Shown here piece by piece: positions 35,275 through 47,267 of a DNA stretch of 64,000 nt (within the stretch, counting starts at the first letter, position 1; every line of letters starts with the position of its first letter). A model generated the notes under the pieces. That model was not told where the DNA came from, searched no databases, and was given only the letters and a program-made list of their open reading frames with translations. The DNA comes from Hymenopus coronatus. Taxonomy: Eukaryota > Arthropoda > Insecta > Mantodea > Hymenopodidae. A program made the position numbers and the translations under genes. The stretch covers positions 400,119,132-400,183,131 of the forward strand of contig CM060900.1 of assembly GCA_030762935.1 (NCBI GenBank), given 5' to 3'.

Positions 35275-36766
35275 CTAGGAATCACTCCATATTGTCGCCT
35301 TAGTGACGTCATACCCTGTAGAATGGCAGAAGTATTTCAAAAGTTGGACACCTATCAAGGATGCCAGTATTTCAAAACGTGGAAGTGTCAATTTCTTAAT
35401 GGTAGACAACCTAGTCTTGCTGCAAGCGAACTGGACTAAAGCGTTAGTCTCATATTCTGTCCTGACACACAGTGCTGCACCGTAGGCCTCTTTGATGCGT
35501 CGTAGAACACGTGGACTTGCGAAGTTTCTGGCGTCCAGCTGGATACACCAATCCATCGTGGGATCGTAATTTTTGAGAGGTTAGGAAGACTTGAAATCCA
35601 GATGTGCCATTTACATGCAGTGTCATGAGGTAGGATCTCGTCCCAATCTATTCCCGTCAACCATGTGTCTTGGAACAGAATTTTCCCTTCTACTGAAACT
35701 GGCGAAAGTATTTCAAGCGGGTCATAAAATCTTGAGATTGTTCTCAGCATTTGTCGTTTAGTGGCTGGTTCTGTTAGCAAGTCGGTAGAGATATCTTGGT
35801 GGTGAAAGAATATGGTATCTGACCCTGTGTTGCAGTTTACCCCTAGGACTTCAGTTTCTTTCTTTATTTCGCGTCCCTCAGCTGTCCATATGTTATTCAG
35901 TACTTTAGAATTAGTAGCCCATTCAGCCATTGGCATTTTAATTTGCTTCAATAAGCCAGTCAACTCGTAATACAAAGTCATAGCTTGATTGTCTATTTCA
36001 ACGCTGACAGCAATATCGTCCATGAAGGTACTGCTTTCCAGAATTTTTGCTGTTAGTGGAAATTTATCGTGAGACTTAGAAGCGAGTTCTCGCAGAGAAG
36101 GACAGTAGAAAGGGGCTACATGTGAGACTGAATGGCAAGCACGTGAATCTGTAAGCGATTACATCTTCGGTCGTTCTCCAAGATCCATTTTCTTCAGTGA
36201 CTCGAAACCACAAGAACCTTGTGAGATCTCGACTCTTTGTTCAAAGTCAGTTGCAAGAAGGCTTGCGTTACATCTCCAATTAAGGCCTTTCAGTGTAAAT
36301 GAAAACGAAGTAATGCTGACAGAATTTCTGGTAACAAATTGGGACCAGGTTCAAGAGCATCGTTGAGTGATTGAGAATTACTCGCGTGTGATGATGCGTC
36401 GAACACTATTCTCCATTTGATTTCACCTCGTTTTTCCCTTTTAACAGCATGATGGGGCAAGTAGTATGTATTGTAAGAACTGCTATCTAGTGAAGTTTCT
36501 ACGTGGCCATTATGAATGTAGTATAACATATATGAGTAATACATCTCCTGAAATGAAGTGTTGTTTGCAAGTTTTTTTTTTTTTTTCCTGCAGACTAGCA
36601 AAACGTTTCTCAGCATTCCTTTGGTTGAGGGTAAAACATCATCTCCATTTCTAGACAATGAAACTACTCTCCTCCCGTCCTCTGTTTGAAAATGATCGTG
36701 AAACTCTTGTAAGATAGTAGCATCTTTGGTTGTAAGTGTCTTCTCTTGCTGATCTTGGATTCCCAA
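35275..36766 (-). pseudogene. BEL/Pao reverse transcriptase and RNase H, broken
   Basis: 'YYLPHHAVKRE' and 'KWRIVFDASSHASNSQSLND' (36290-36766) form the fingers/palm start. 'MDDIAVSVE' (about 35995-36023) is the catalytic box with both Asp. 'EVLGVNCNTGSDTIFF' and 'ISRFYDPLEILSPVSVEGK' are the BEL/Pao connection motifs. RNase H follows at 35275-35556 with 'AYGAALCVRTEY' and 'LPRFEILASLIG'. A T14 run near 36577-36590 encodes a Lys string and marks a decayed stretch. Frames break between 36023 and 36290. Confidence 0.9.
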
Positions 36767-36769
36767 CGT

Positions 36770-37519
36770 TTATAAATCCCAGAAGTGTCTCGCGTCATAT
36801 TCTGGAGGCAGATGTGCTCTTGAATAAATGAAGTTAACAGCTACATGGTTAACTGAAACTCCGGATCTATTTCCGCTTAGAATCCAGCCAAAATAAGATG
36901 GAAGAAAAACCAATGTACTTGATAAGCGTATAGGCTGATGATGTTTCATCACCAACCAGTACTGGTCTCCTCCTATCAGAATCTCAATAGGTGGGGTGTG
37001 TTCGTTTCCTTTAGGATCTGCAAGTTGTATTTTAGGAACACGTGACAATGCTAGAATGTCTTGTGATAATGTCGGATGTGGTGAATATGTACTAATACTT
37101 TCAAATGCAGCCAAGTTTACTTTCAATTTTGTGGAGACTCTGCTGACGGCGAATTTGAGTAGCCTGCGCTTGAAGTGTGCAGTTTTCGCTTATTCAAAGG
37201 CCGTAACTGCCAGGTCTGTGTGGTCAATGACATTTAGTTGTAAGGGATCTGCCAAGGTTTTGATTATGAAACTTGGCTGACTGCAACAGTCTAGTATACA
37301 GCGTGTTCGTTTTCTTATTCTAGTTGGACCTCTCACTAAGACCTGTGCTGTTTGCAGGTAAGTGAAACTAGAACGATCAGTATCAATCTTGAGTGATGTC
37401 GAAGTCGTGGAAACAGTAAGTGAAGGAGGTCTGCTCTGTTCTATGCAAATGGCTCGATGGTGACTTTTCTTGCATTTTGAACACGCAGCTTGACGCTCTT
37501 TTGCTACATTGTTGCACAA
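36770..37519 (-). pseudogene. BEL/Pao zinc knuckle and protease region, broken
   Basis: 'CSKCKKSHHRAIC' (about 37440-37480) is a Cys/His knuckle. 'TRCILDCCSQPSFI' follows where an aspartic protease normally has 'LLD(S/T)GS', so the catalytic triad box is altered. Further left, 'PIEILIGGDQYW' and 'FGWILSGNRSG' match the conserved C-terminal protease/linker block of BEL/Pao pol. Frames are continuous only in pieces (37190-37519 and 36770-37126). Confidence 0.85.
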
Positions 37520-37821
37520 TGTAGTCGCGATTCAGGCTTAAGAAGCACCGGTTACTGGTTTTTAGTTTCTGTGTCCTTTCGTGAACGTCTGTAATCTCTT
37601 GACAATCGTGGCCCAATGGCCACGTTTTTCACAAAAGACGCAATAAGTATTTAGAATTGCTTTAGATTTTCTGGTGTTTTTTGGAACGGACGTGAAGTGT
37701 TGCTGCTGTTGGTATAGTACTGGTCATTTGCGACATATTACCGCGGATCTTCTAACTTATTAGTGCTCCGTTGACCTCGTCACTCAGGAACTGCACAAGT
37801 TTAAGAATATCGCCCTCAGAT

Positions 37822-37871
<50 letters not shown>

Positions 37872-38572
37872 CGTGAATAATCCAGCGTCGACAGCTGTCA
37901 TCGGTGAAGGCGGGAAGTATTTTTGGCGCAAGTACTCGTCCGTGTGCATTGATGTCCTCACCTAGCACCCGAAGTACCTGAATCCTCCGATTACACTCGA
38001 TAAATGTTGTGTTGAGTTTCTCCGGAGACGTGAAGCGGCTAGGTTTTAATTCTTCCTGGTAGTCAAGATGAGTCTGAATTATTCTACTCTTGTCCCCATA
38101 CCGATCTCTTAGTATTTTCTTCGTCTCTTCGTAAGTAGAGGCCACGATTGTAATGCCGTCTACCAGAACTCTAGGTTCCCTTCGAGATACCCTCGAAGGA
38201 AGACATGTTTGTTAATTGTCGAAAGAGACGTGTCACTATCTACAGAGGCCTCGGACTGCTCCCAGAAGTACATCCAGTTTTCGATGTCCCCTGAAAATGG
38301 TTCTAATTTGATAGGCGGTAGGTTGACAGTGTGAGAATCGATGGTACGGGAGCTGCCGTGGAAACTGTGGATGTGGTGTTGGATGCTTAGTCTTTGAAAT
38401 CTGTTAGAGTGGAATTGTAGTTCAGAAACCCTCGTGAGGCCTTCTGTATAGCTTGCTTGGCAGTGTCAATATGCTCCTCGCAAGTGGTTACGTCTGTGTC
38501 ATACTCCTTATCAGTGAGAAGATAATGAATTTCGTCATCGAACTTAAGTAATTGTTCCAATGTGTCTGACAA
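37520..38572 (-). pseudogene. BEL/Pao gag, broken
   Basis: The N-terminal piece at 38387-38572 ('DTLEQLLKFDDEIHYLL', then 'TDVTTCEEHIDTAKQAI') is followed by 'YEETKKILRDRYGD' and 'NRRIQVLRVLGEDI' (37816-38145), the typical BEL/Pao gag core. A CT microsatellite at 37825-37868 has expanded inside the gene and is read as Arg-Glu repeats. Further left, a CCHC knuckle 'CVFCEKRGHWATDC'-like appears near 37600-37640, partly frameshifted. The protein would have formed the retrotransposon particle. Confidence 0.85.
37825..37868. repeat. (CT)22 microsatellite inside BEL/Pao gag
   Basis: A pure 44-bp dinucleotide tract within gag. It shifts or extends the local reading frames. Confidence 0.97.
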
Positions 38573-38949
38573 GCGATTTTTATAGTGCTCATAACCCTCT
38601 AATGTCGTATTTCTGTGTAAGAGTTATTTAAGTTTGCAAATCTTGTGATGTTATTTCGTTTTCGGATGCGTTTTCGCTTTAGATTGCGCAATGCCACTGC
38701 TTGATCAGAATCGGTCATATTTCATTTAAAGAGCTAACGCAATGTGAAAGCTTAAATAATAAATAGCACGTTTCACAAATTCCTTTCCTGTAAAATGCGT
38801 TATTGAAAATGTTATGCGTTGAGCGGCGTTTGTTTTGCAAGAATGCTCGTTTGGTCTTCAGTAGTATTTTTTCTTCCCTGAGTGTAGGAAGAAGTGTAGG
38901 CCACACAATTATAAATAAACAGAAATAATACTACTCACAGTAAGTCCTT

Positions 38950-38969
38950 GTTCCCGGGTTTCGGCCCCA
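38950..38969 (-). promoter_or_regulatory. Candidate primer-binding site
   Basis: On the minus strand, six bases inside the 5' LTR, 'TGGGGCCGAAACCCGGGAAC' begins with the TGG that pairs with a tRNA 3' CCA. It is the right length for a tRNA primer site. Which tRNA it matches was not determined. Confidence 0.7.
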
Positions 38970-38975
38970 ATATTT

Positions 38976-39198
38976 TGTAGAGTGACTGGCAGAGGATTAA
39001 TTTTATGTCTACCTTTATACAAATAAGTAAGCACCTTTAGATCTAGCAAGGCCTGTGTGCCACTTTATTTTTTTTTTCTAAAATCAATAGTACCAAAACA
39101 AAACATGAAAAGAATGAAACAAAGGAAGGTACACATTACACAAACACAAAGAGTAAGTAAAATATGGAACATTTTCAACTTTTATTCATTCTGTAACA
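38976..39198 (-). repeat. 5' LTR of the BEL/Pao element
   Basis: 223 bp beginning 'TGTAGAG' and ending 'GTAACA' in plus coordinates, matching the other LTR. The internal boundary carries a candidate primer-binding site. Confidence 0.93.
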
Positions 39199-39203
39199 AG
39201 GCG

Positions 39204-39989
39204 TTCTAAGTTTTGAATCGAGATTGTTATAATGAACTAACTTATTCTTTATTATATTCTATTTTTCTTTTGGAGTCATTTTTACACCCATAACACCGGA
39301 AGTATACTTTCTGATAGACGATGGGCGTTATCAAATACATGCAATACCCTAGCACTTTCAGGAGGAGCGCGAATAAGGACAACTTGCTTAGCGTGCTTCA
39401 GTTTAGGACAGCTTAGAGACTAGGGGACTACATATCAAGCCATGAACTGATAAAACGAATTACGGTAAAATCCACCCTACTTAGAGGGAAATTTGTGCTT
39501 CTTTTTTGTCAATATCTTCTTGTTAACTAACCATCTCCACAGCGTTTTGTCTTTTAAAAAGGATTTATATGCAGGCGAAATGTACACTTTTAGCTTACAC
39601 ACGTTCTGTTCGCATTCCGATATGGCCTTTATTGTTTCAGGTTTAGCAACACTTAAAATCTTTTTGCGCAATTTCGGTTCACTTTAGCAAGAAGAAGTAA
39701 GTTTTCGCACTGCCTAGCAAATAAAGATAATGAGTTTGCTTATATATGCCTTCATAATGATAAACATATCTGGAATGCAGAGTGTTTATACCGGAACGAA
39801 GTAGGAAGTATTTTGGTCAAGGCTTTGGAAAATCCAAGCTCACCAGACAATGGATGATCATGGCATGAGACCAAATTTAATGTTTAGGACATTCTGGGAT
39901 CACAAGTAAGTGAAGTGTCCCAGTTGAGTCAGAGTTCTCTCTGTACAACACATTACATTTCAACAAATAGGAAGAAGCTTGCCCATGAA
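39204..39989. other. Unrecognised DNA
   Basis: Two overlapping antiparallel frames of about 64 codons (39477-39687) show no motif; nothing else is recognised. Confidence 0.4.
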
Positions 39990-40382
39990 GCTTAGGTCGA
40001 CTGCGGTGCTACAAGTAGCAAATCCGAGCGTTAAACACTACCCCCAAAAAATTGAGCCGAAGTGACACAGTGGAATTATCAATTAAAGTATTAATAATGG
40101 GGCTCCATGCAGGATCAGCTTTCTGTTTGTCGGCTACCTCAACAGAAGACAAAAGACATGTAACGACATCATCAAGTTGTTCAAGCTGGTAATATTGAAG
40201 TTGTAACACAGAAAAAATAGACAAAGTATCAGCATCCTGGTTTATATGATATGGTAGGTCAAATTCCTGTAATTTAAGACTCCACCGTGCCAAACCAGCA
40301 CTAAGAGCCTTAAAAGTACTCAAATGACAGAAAAAATGATGGTCCAAAACAATATTCACTTTATAGTCATACACAAATAACG
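39990..40382 (-). mobile_element. Ty3/gypsy retrotransposon fragment (RNase H)
   Basis: The minus strand reads 'LFVYDYKVNIVLDHHFFCHLS' in two halves ('VYDYKVNIVLDHH', 'FFCHLSTFKA') then 'GLARWSLKLQEFDLPYHI' and 'QDADTLS'. This is the C-terminal half of Ty3/gypsy RNase H, where 'TDHxxL', 'ARW.L.LQEF' and 'DALSR' are usual. The Asp of 'LDHH' remains. The upstream half of RNase H ends abruptly at about 40382, where Penelope-like coding sequence on the other strand begins. Nothing else of the element survives. Confidence 0.85.
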
Positions 40383-40570
40383 CGCAGAAAAGAACACATT
40401 CGCAGTCTAAAACTCAAACAAACCCAAAAATCCGCATTGGCTGAACACGTAATCACAACCGGCCACCACATAAATTTTTACCAACACAGAGCTAATAGCC
40501 ACCTGCAGCAATTTTCATCTCACAATGACTCGGGAAAACTTAGAACATTTCAAGGAAAAGAACAACATCA
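40378..40570 (+). mobile_element. Penelope-like C-terminal scrap
   Basis: Plus strand 'KEHIRSLKLKQTQKSALAEH' followed by 'VITTGHHINF' corresponds to the segment after the GIY-YIG box of Penelope-like elements. The GIY and YIG motifs themselves are missing. It abuts the Ty3/gypsy scrap in opposite orientation. Confidence 0.5.
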
Positions 40571-41074
40571 ACAAAGGAAAGCAGAATGCAAATAGAAAGA
40601 GACTTCAAGAAATACTACAAAAATCCAAAGCACAAAATACAACAGGTCACTAGAGGAACTTTTCAATATGACGAGTGCAACATTTCTGCAGAGATTGCAC
40701 ATACGAAGAAATCAACCTCAACCCTTTTCAACAATTCAAAAATTATTGTGAGCTTCATCATAAGAAGTTAAAGTTCGTGTCAGTGATTGTTCATCCGATT
40801 CAGAGGAAATCTGGTAAGCGAGACTCTTAAGCATGTTAAGCGATGCCATGCGGTAGCAAAAAGCACATGAGCTCTGAAGTTTGCTGAAGTTCACAGCTTA
40901 TTATCATAGGGTATTAGTCCGCGTGCCCTCCGTTTCGCACCTCGTTGAAACAATTAATTTTCTTACACATAATTTGTATACTTTACAATATGAACACAAT
41001 GTTTAGCAATTCATGGTTCTCACAGTAGTCACGCTATCATTAGATAAGATTTTTAGATGCTCATTCTCGCAGAA

Positions 41075-41172
41075 CCACAGTAGCTCAGGTGGTTAAAACG
41101 GCATTCTGCCTACATCCGGATAAAATCACAGTATCACTGTTTGAACCCTTGGCATATCCCGTTTTTTTTTTA
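41075..41172 (+). mobile_element. tRNA-derived SINE remnant
   Basis: The plus strand has an A-box-like 'gtagctcaggtggttaaaac' and a B-box-like 'tgtttgaaccctt' at tRNA spacing, followed by a short T run. It is too diverged from a folded tRNA to be a gene. Confidence 0.5.
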
Positions 41173-41691
41173 TCCCACCGTTAAAATCGTAGTTCAGTTA
41201 CTACGTTTCAAAGCCCCCATTACATCGATGTCTTCAACAAACCTAATTGTTTTATTGCATTACTCTACGCAGGCTCCTTCTGCATTTAATATAGAACGCT
41301 ATGTAGGTTTCATCCACAGTATATTGAAAGCGCTTTACTGACTTATCCACTCCACCAGGATGTAATGGCGGAGAGCTCTAGCTAACTACATATGATCTGA
41401 AATCAACCGAGCTGTTATCAAAGACGTGCACACCATCATTGAACTGATAATTTTGCGAAAGTTTTTAAATATAATTTAGATTGTGCACCAATACTGCATT
41501 CCTTCGACTATTGGCATACAAATGAGGCATTCTAAATGAAAATAGAACCCACACATCCACATTCTTCTAATTTTTGCTCATTGATGGGCGATCCAGAAAA
41601 CATGCCATAATTATGCCATTTGGCAAAAGGGACATAAGGTCGCCTATCTCAAACTATCTAGGATCCCTCTACAATCCTGCCAATTTGTGCG

Positions 41692-41693
<2 letters not shown>

Positions 41694-41734
<41 letters not shown>
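41694..41734. repeat. (GA)20 microsatellite
   Basis: A pure 41-bp tract, read as Arg-Glu in two frames; not a coding feature. Confidence 0.97.
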
Positions 41735-43609
<1,875 letters not shown>

Positions 43610-43639
43610 CAACGGATTTTTCGGATTCGATTTAAGTTG

Positions 43640-43642
<3 letters not shown>

Positions 43643-43701
<59 letters not shown>

Positions 43702-43905
43702 AATGGATCTTTTTCTAAAAAGCGTTTTTATTCAGGGGTTCTCAAAATATGTATTTCCGGTGAATAGATAAATAGGGGTTGAGAGCGTTCAACAGCTAAT
43801 GGTTATTGGCTCCCATTTCCTTTGAAATTCGGTATAGAATTGTTCTGTGAAATGCAATGTCTTCTCTAGCCATTATATACATTGCACGTGATAGAGAAAG
43901 TCAGA
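43643..43905 (-). repeat. Dispersed repeat X, copy 2 (with (TA)n(CA)n)
   Basis: Bases 43702-43905 reverse-complemented align with 24565-24715. At the same end of the homology sits a dinucleotide array, here (TA)n then (CA)n at 43643-43701, in place of the (CG)n(TG)n at 24.7 kb. No coding content is seen. Confidence 0.65.
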
Positions 43906-44530
43906 GCAGCAAAGTCGGAAAGATTGTGCTTTAGTCTTGAGTTTGCTAAAAGTTCACTGTTTCACAAGTATCTCGTCTCTACCAGATGAACTGAAGGTGC
44001 AAGAGACGGGTATTCAGTTGAGGTCTGGCTACTTGGAAACTGAGTTAATTAAACGGAACTGTCATTCAGCGGAACTGTCCCGCCCCGTTCAGTGGGGCCT
44101 CTCTGATCATCAGTATCTGTTATTACCAGGGCGGTTCACCCTTACGTGCTGAAGTGCTGCAACTCGTTACTTCTTTTTTATAAATCGCATAATGGTTATG
44201 TAGAACGCTAGAATATAGTGAGGTTCGGGGCTTGCGAACAGGTCTCAGGCGGCTTCGGAAGCGTTCCAATTATAGCCGTTAGCTACTCCATCCATGCTTG
44301 CGCCTGTCATCATCTGTATCTGGTCGCCCTACGGGTATCTCCTTTCATCCCTCCCTACCTGGAACCATTTTTTTAAAATTTTTAGTTTATATAACCCCCT
44401 TTAACTGCTATGGTTATATCGGAGGCTTTAACTTGTGAAACAACTCTTCATTAACTACAGGTTATGGTTAATTATTTTATATCATTAAACACACCCACTT
44501 TCACTCTTAAATTCATACTACCAGACTCTG
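43906..44530. other. Unrecognised, locally GC-richer DNA
   Basis: Around 44000-44350 the base composition is less AT-rich than the flanks. No protein, RNA or repeat family is recognised. Confidence 0.4.
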
Positions 44531-44539
44531 CTGGAGATA

Positions 44540-44640
44540 GGGTTTCAGTTAAATAAAAATTCACCGCCCAGCCAGGAATCGAATGCGGGACACCCGGGTG
44601 AGAAGTCAGCTCGCTAACCACTGGACCAGGAGGCAGTCAA
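44540..44640 (-). mobile_element. tRNA-derived SINE head
   Basis: Minus strand 'TGGTCCAGTGGTTAGCGAGC' is a good A box. 'CGCATTCGATTCCTGGC' is a good B box, followed by 'TGGGCGGTGAATTTTTATTT'. Spacing is tRNA-like, but the acceptor stem does not pair, so it is a SINE and not a tRNA gene. Confidence 0.65.
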
Positions 44641-45019
44641 TGGACCACTTGTAAACCATCAGGACGCCTTGCTGGCACCTTCTCACATCAATTTCGAACT
44701 GATGAAAGAGTTTGTGAAGGCACTAGACAGAGGACAAGCTTTCGTGCATTCCAAATATAAGTAATGCAAATATTTCATATTATGGGTTGCAATATGTCGT
44801 TGAAACTACATTTTTGGACTGTCATCTGGACTTCTTTATATGGTGAACATGGTAAGAGGTATCACTAAGAAATATGAGCCTTTTGAAAAACAAATTTGTG
44901 CAAGATGGAATGCAAGTACGAGATAGGATTCAAAAGTTTCCAACCTGACTAATCTTTTAACACTATAAAAATAAAACAAAGATGCTATTTTGCAAATAAT
45001 CACCCTTTATTCCAATGCA

Positions 45020-45442
45020 CCTTTCACATCGGTGGATTAACAATTGTATGCTTCTCAAAAATTAATATGGTTCCTTATCAGCAAAATGTCCCATTTCAAC
45101 AGTTTTCACTGTATCATTAAAACCTTCATCAAGGTCTTTCGAAGATCTTTCTTCAGCTTGGAGAAGAGGTAGTAATCACCTGGGGATAAATCTGGACTGT
45201 AAGGTGGGTAGTCAATCATTTCGAAGCCACATTACTTTATTGTAGCCTTCGCAATGCTGCCGAGTCCACTGACACATTGTCGTGGTAAGGACGAACACCA
45301 TGTGACAACCTTCCTTTGTTTTATGGAGTCGTGCAATTTCTGCAAAAGTGACGCGTAATATTGTGCATTCACAGTGGTATTCGTTTCTTTGAAATCAATG
45401 AGGAGAGTTTCCCTAGGATCCCAGAAGATTTTCGCCATGATC

Positions 45443-45474
<32 letters not shown>

Positions 45475-45720
45475 GTGGTTTAAGAGACTTTAACTTTCTT
45501 GGTGGAGCATCACCCGGTTTACGCCATACAAGAGATTCTCTTTGCAACAGCGGATCATAATAAAGAACCATAGTTTCATCCCCTGTAACAATGGATTCCA
45601 GTTAGCACTTCTTTCTGGTTGTCACGGAAAGTCTCCAAAAACTTGGTGCAACAATTCACGTACTGCTCCTTCTGAACTGTAAAGAGAAGTATGGGTACTC
45701 ATCTTGCACGGGCCTTTCTC
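45020..45720 (-). pseudogene. Mariner transposase pieces
   Basis: The minus strand yields 'DETMVLYYDPLLQRESLVWR' (first Asp region), then a 30-base A run, and 'MAKIFWDPRETLLIDFKE' (45232-45438). 'HDNVSVDSAALRRLQ' (second Asp) and 'DYPPYSPDLSPGDYYLFS' (third Asp) follow near 45170-45300. Ending pieces 'KLKKDLRK' and 'MGHFADKEPY' reach about 45050. All three catalytic Asp residues can be read, but frameshifts separate them and the A run has expanded inside the gene. Confidence 0.85.
45444..45473. repeat. T30 homopolymer inside mariner
   Basis: A pure T tract in the plus strand, sitting within the transposase just upstream of the 'MAKIFWD' motif. Confidence 0.97.
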
Positions 45721-46019
45721 ATTTGTAAATGATCAGGAAAACATTTGTTTTAAATAACCTCAATCTTGCTGAGATTTCCTTGAGTTTCAGCCACCTGTCA
45801 CTCAGCACTTCACCTTCAACAATGGCGATGTTTTCTCAGTCACCACCCAGCAGATCGACCAATACGTATACCATCAGCTCTCTCTGCCCAGACGAAACTG
45901 CTCAGACCACTCTCACTGTGGAACATGAAGGGGAAACTTCACCATTCAAACGGCATTTGATTCCATCTGTTGCAAGCCCTTCTTTTGTCAAGAACTTCAC
46001 CACTACCTGATATATTGCG

Positions 46020-46330
46020 GTATGATCCTGCTGTGGTAGCTGTGGTTTTCTTAAATGTTTAACACATGTGCCTTTTAGGATTTGATTTTAATGAATATTT
46101 TTTAGTTCCGGTTTATTTAAGAAAAACTAGTTTTGGTCCCTTATAGTTTCCGCTACAGGCATCTTTATTTCTGTTTGATTTTATCTTGAAGTTTAACCAT
46201 CAATTTTATCGATTTTATCTTTTGGTTTAACACAATTTTAAGACAAGGGCGCTGATGACTCCATAGTTGAATGCTCTTAAACCTCACCTATCATCATCAT
46301 CTTCACCATCATCATAATCATCTTCACTAT
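46020..46330 (+). mobile_element. Probable retroelement tail inside the mariner
   Basis: The segment ends 'gcgctgatgactccatagtt', 'gaatgctcttaaacctca' and an ATC-rich tract. Tails of this style are common at 3' ends of arthropod non-LTR elements. It replaces sequence where the mariner N-terminus should be. No body is identified and the boundaries are approximate. Confidence 0.35.
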
Positions 46331-46654
46331 CATCTATCTATTTTAGCTACATTCAAACGAGAACCATCACTCAACAGTGGCTAGCAGCGGCTGAAATTCA
46401 TGGGTGCACATTCTGACAGATATCGCTAGCTCCTCCCCAATGCTTTCGTGTGTTCATTTTCAGGCCGGAAACTTTTGGAGCCTACCTCGTATGCTTCGTG
46501 AATATTGCTAATCAATCATTAGAGATAGACCAGAAGCTGTCACGACCAACACAGACTTTTTTATTTTCCAACCTGGTTGGTCATGTCGAACGATGCTCAA
46601 ATGATCTCAGGGTTCATGGAGCTTACAGTTACTCAACATTCGTCTTTTCATAAT

Positions 46655-46775
46655 GTAATGAGGGAAAACCCTGAAAAAAACCTTATCCGGGCAACTTACC
46701 CTAAGCGAGATTCGAACTCACGACCTTTTGAATGTGAAGCAGACATGCTACCACCACACTACCCAGGCGGGCTGA
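46655..46775 (-). mobile_element. tRNA-derived SINE head
   Basis: On the minus strand 'TGGGTAGTGTGGTGGTAGC' (A-box side) and 'GTCGTGAGTTCGAATCTCGC' (B box) occur at tRNA spacing. 'TTAGGGTAAGTTGCCCGGAT' and a T run follow. It differs from family A and sits about 380 bp before Drp1 exon 1. Confidence 0.6.
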
Positions 46776-47150
46776 TGTTCTTTGTAATGGTTATGTTTAT
46801 CTTTATAACTAGCTTGTATAGTTAAAACGTGTTATAGAACATTTTGGGTTTCAGAAGTGAAAAAAGCACATCCAAGATAGTTAAAGTTACATAGTTTTGT
46901 TTAAAGAACGGAATGTGTTTAAATTTGCCGCACAGGCTTAATTTGAAGTCTGCGCCACTAACTGTACTACATAGTTGGCTAAACTGGCGGAGGGGAATTA
47001 GAAGAAGGGATTGTTATGATCTAAGTGGAATGGTATATTGTGAATGTGATGATCAGGTTAAATCAAGAAAATTATTAGCGAACGTGTTTTATGTAACATA
47101 GTAAAATCAAAGATATCGTACTTACCTAGTCCTTTACGCATACGTTAATA
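46776..47150 (+). other. Drp1 upstream region / probable 5'UTR
   Basis: This is the sequence between the SINE and the Drp1 ATG. It lacks an obvious TATA box at a set distance. The base composition is mixed and short frames have no motif. Transcription start is not determinable by eye. Confidence 0.35.
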
Positions 47151-47267
47151 ATGGAAGCGCTGATTCCGGTTATCAATAAATTGCAAGATGTTTTTAACAC
47201 AGTCGGTACAGATGCAATCGGTTCTGATGCTATTAATTTACCACAGATTGTAGTCGTTGGAACCCAG
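47151..47267 (+). CDS. Drp1: Dynamin-1-like protein (Drp1), exon 1
   Basis: Drp1 is a large cytosolic GTPase that assembles into rings on mitochondria and peroxisomes and drives their fission. The exon starts with ATG and encodes 39 residues: '[19 protein letters not shown]', then 'TDAIGSDAI', then '[11 protein letters not shown]'. The first block is the nearly invariant Drp1 N-terminus and the last is the strand leading into the P-loop. It ends in phase 0 at CAG|gtaagc, a good donor, inside the P-loop (GTQ | SSGKS in exon 2). Compared with my recollection of fly and human Drp1 there is a five-residue insertion, which appears to be a duplicated G-x-D-A-I. Confidence 0.96.

Larger units (their letters stand above)
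33267..39198 (-). mobile_element. BEL/Pao LTR retrotransposon, structurally complete, coding region decayed
   Basis: Two LTRs (33267-33491 and 38976-39198) flank gag, protease, RT, RNase H and integrase in the usual BEL/Pao order on the minus strand. Both LTRs begin 'TGT(A/G)GAG' and end 'AACA'. The flanks 'agtcg' (33262-33266) and 'aggcg' (39199-39203) are a 5-bp target duplication with one mismatch. Stops, indels and a CT microsatellite break the polyprotein. The LTRs differ at roughly one site in eight by eye, so the insertion is old. Confidence 0.95.
44917..46491 (-). mobile_element. Mariner transposon with both terminal inverted repeats
   Basis: The left end 'TACGAGATAGGATTCAAAAG' continues to 44941. 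The right end, read from 46491 on the minus strand, is 'TACGAGGTAGGCTCCAAAAG' continuing to 46467. The two 25-bp ends match at 22 positions and start with the TA expected of mariner insertion. Inside on the minus strand are DD34D transposase pieces at about 45000-45720. The part nearest the right end (about 46020-46330) looks foreign, with a LINE-like tail and an ATC-rich tract. Confidence 0.88.

Noticed and set aside
37752..37965. Arg-Glu repeat and Ser-Leu repeat proteins
   Set aside because: Produced by the (CT)n tract; the same holds for the (GA)n tract at 41694-41734.
43937..44152. 71-codon plus-strand frame in GC-richer DNA
   Set aside because: No recognisable motif, no splice context and no conserved pattern; composition alone is not enough.
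44540..44640. Possible tRNA gene
   Set aside because: A and B boxes are present, but the acceptor stem does not pair and a SINE-type tail follows. The same reasoning applies to 18915-19020, 41075-41172 and 46655-46775.
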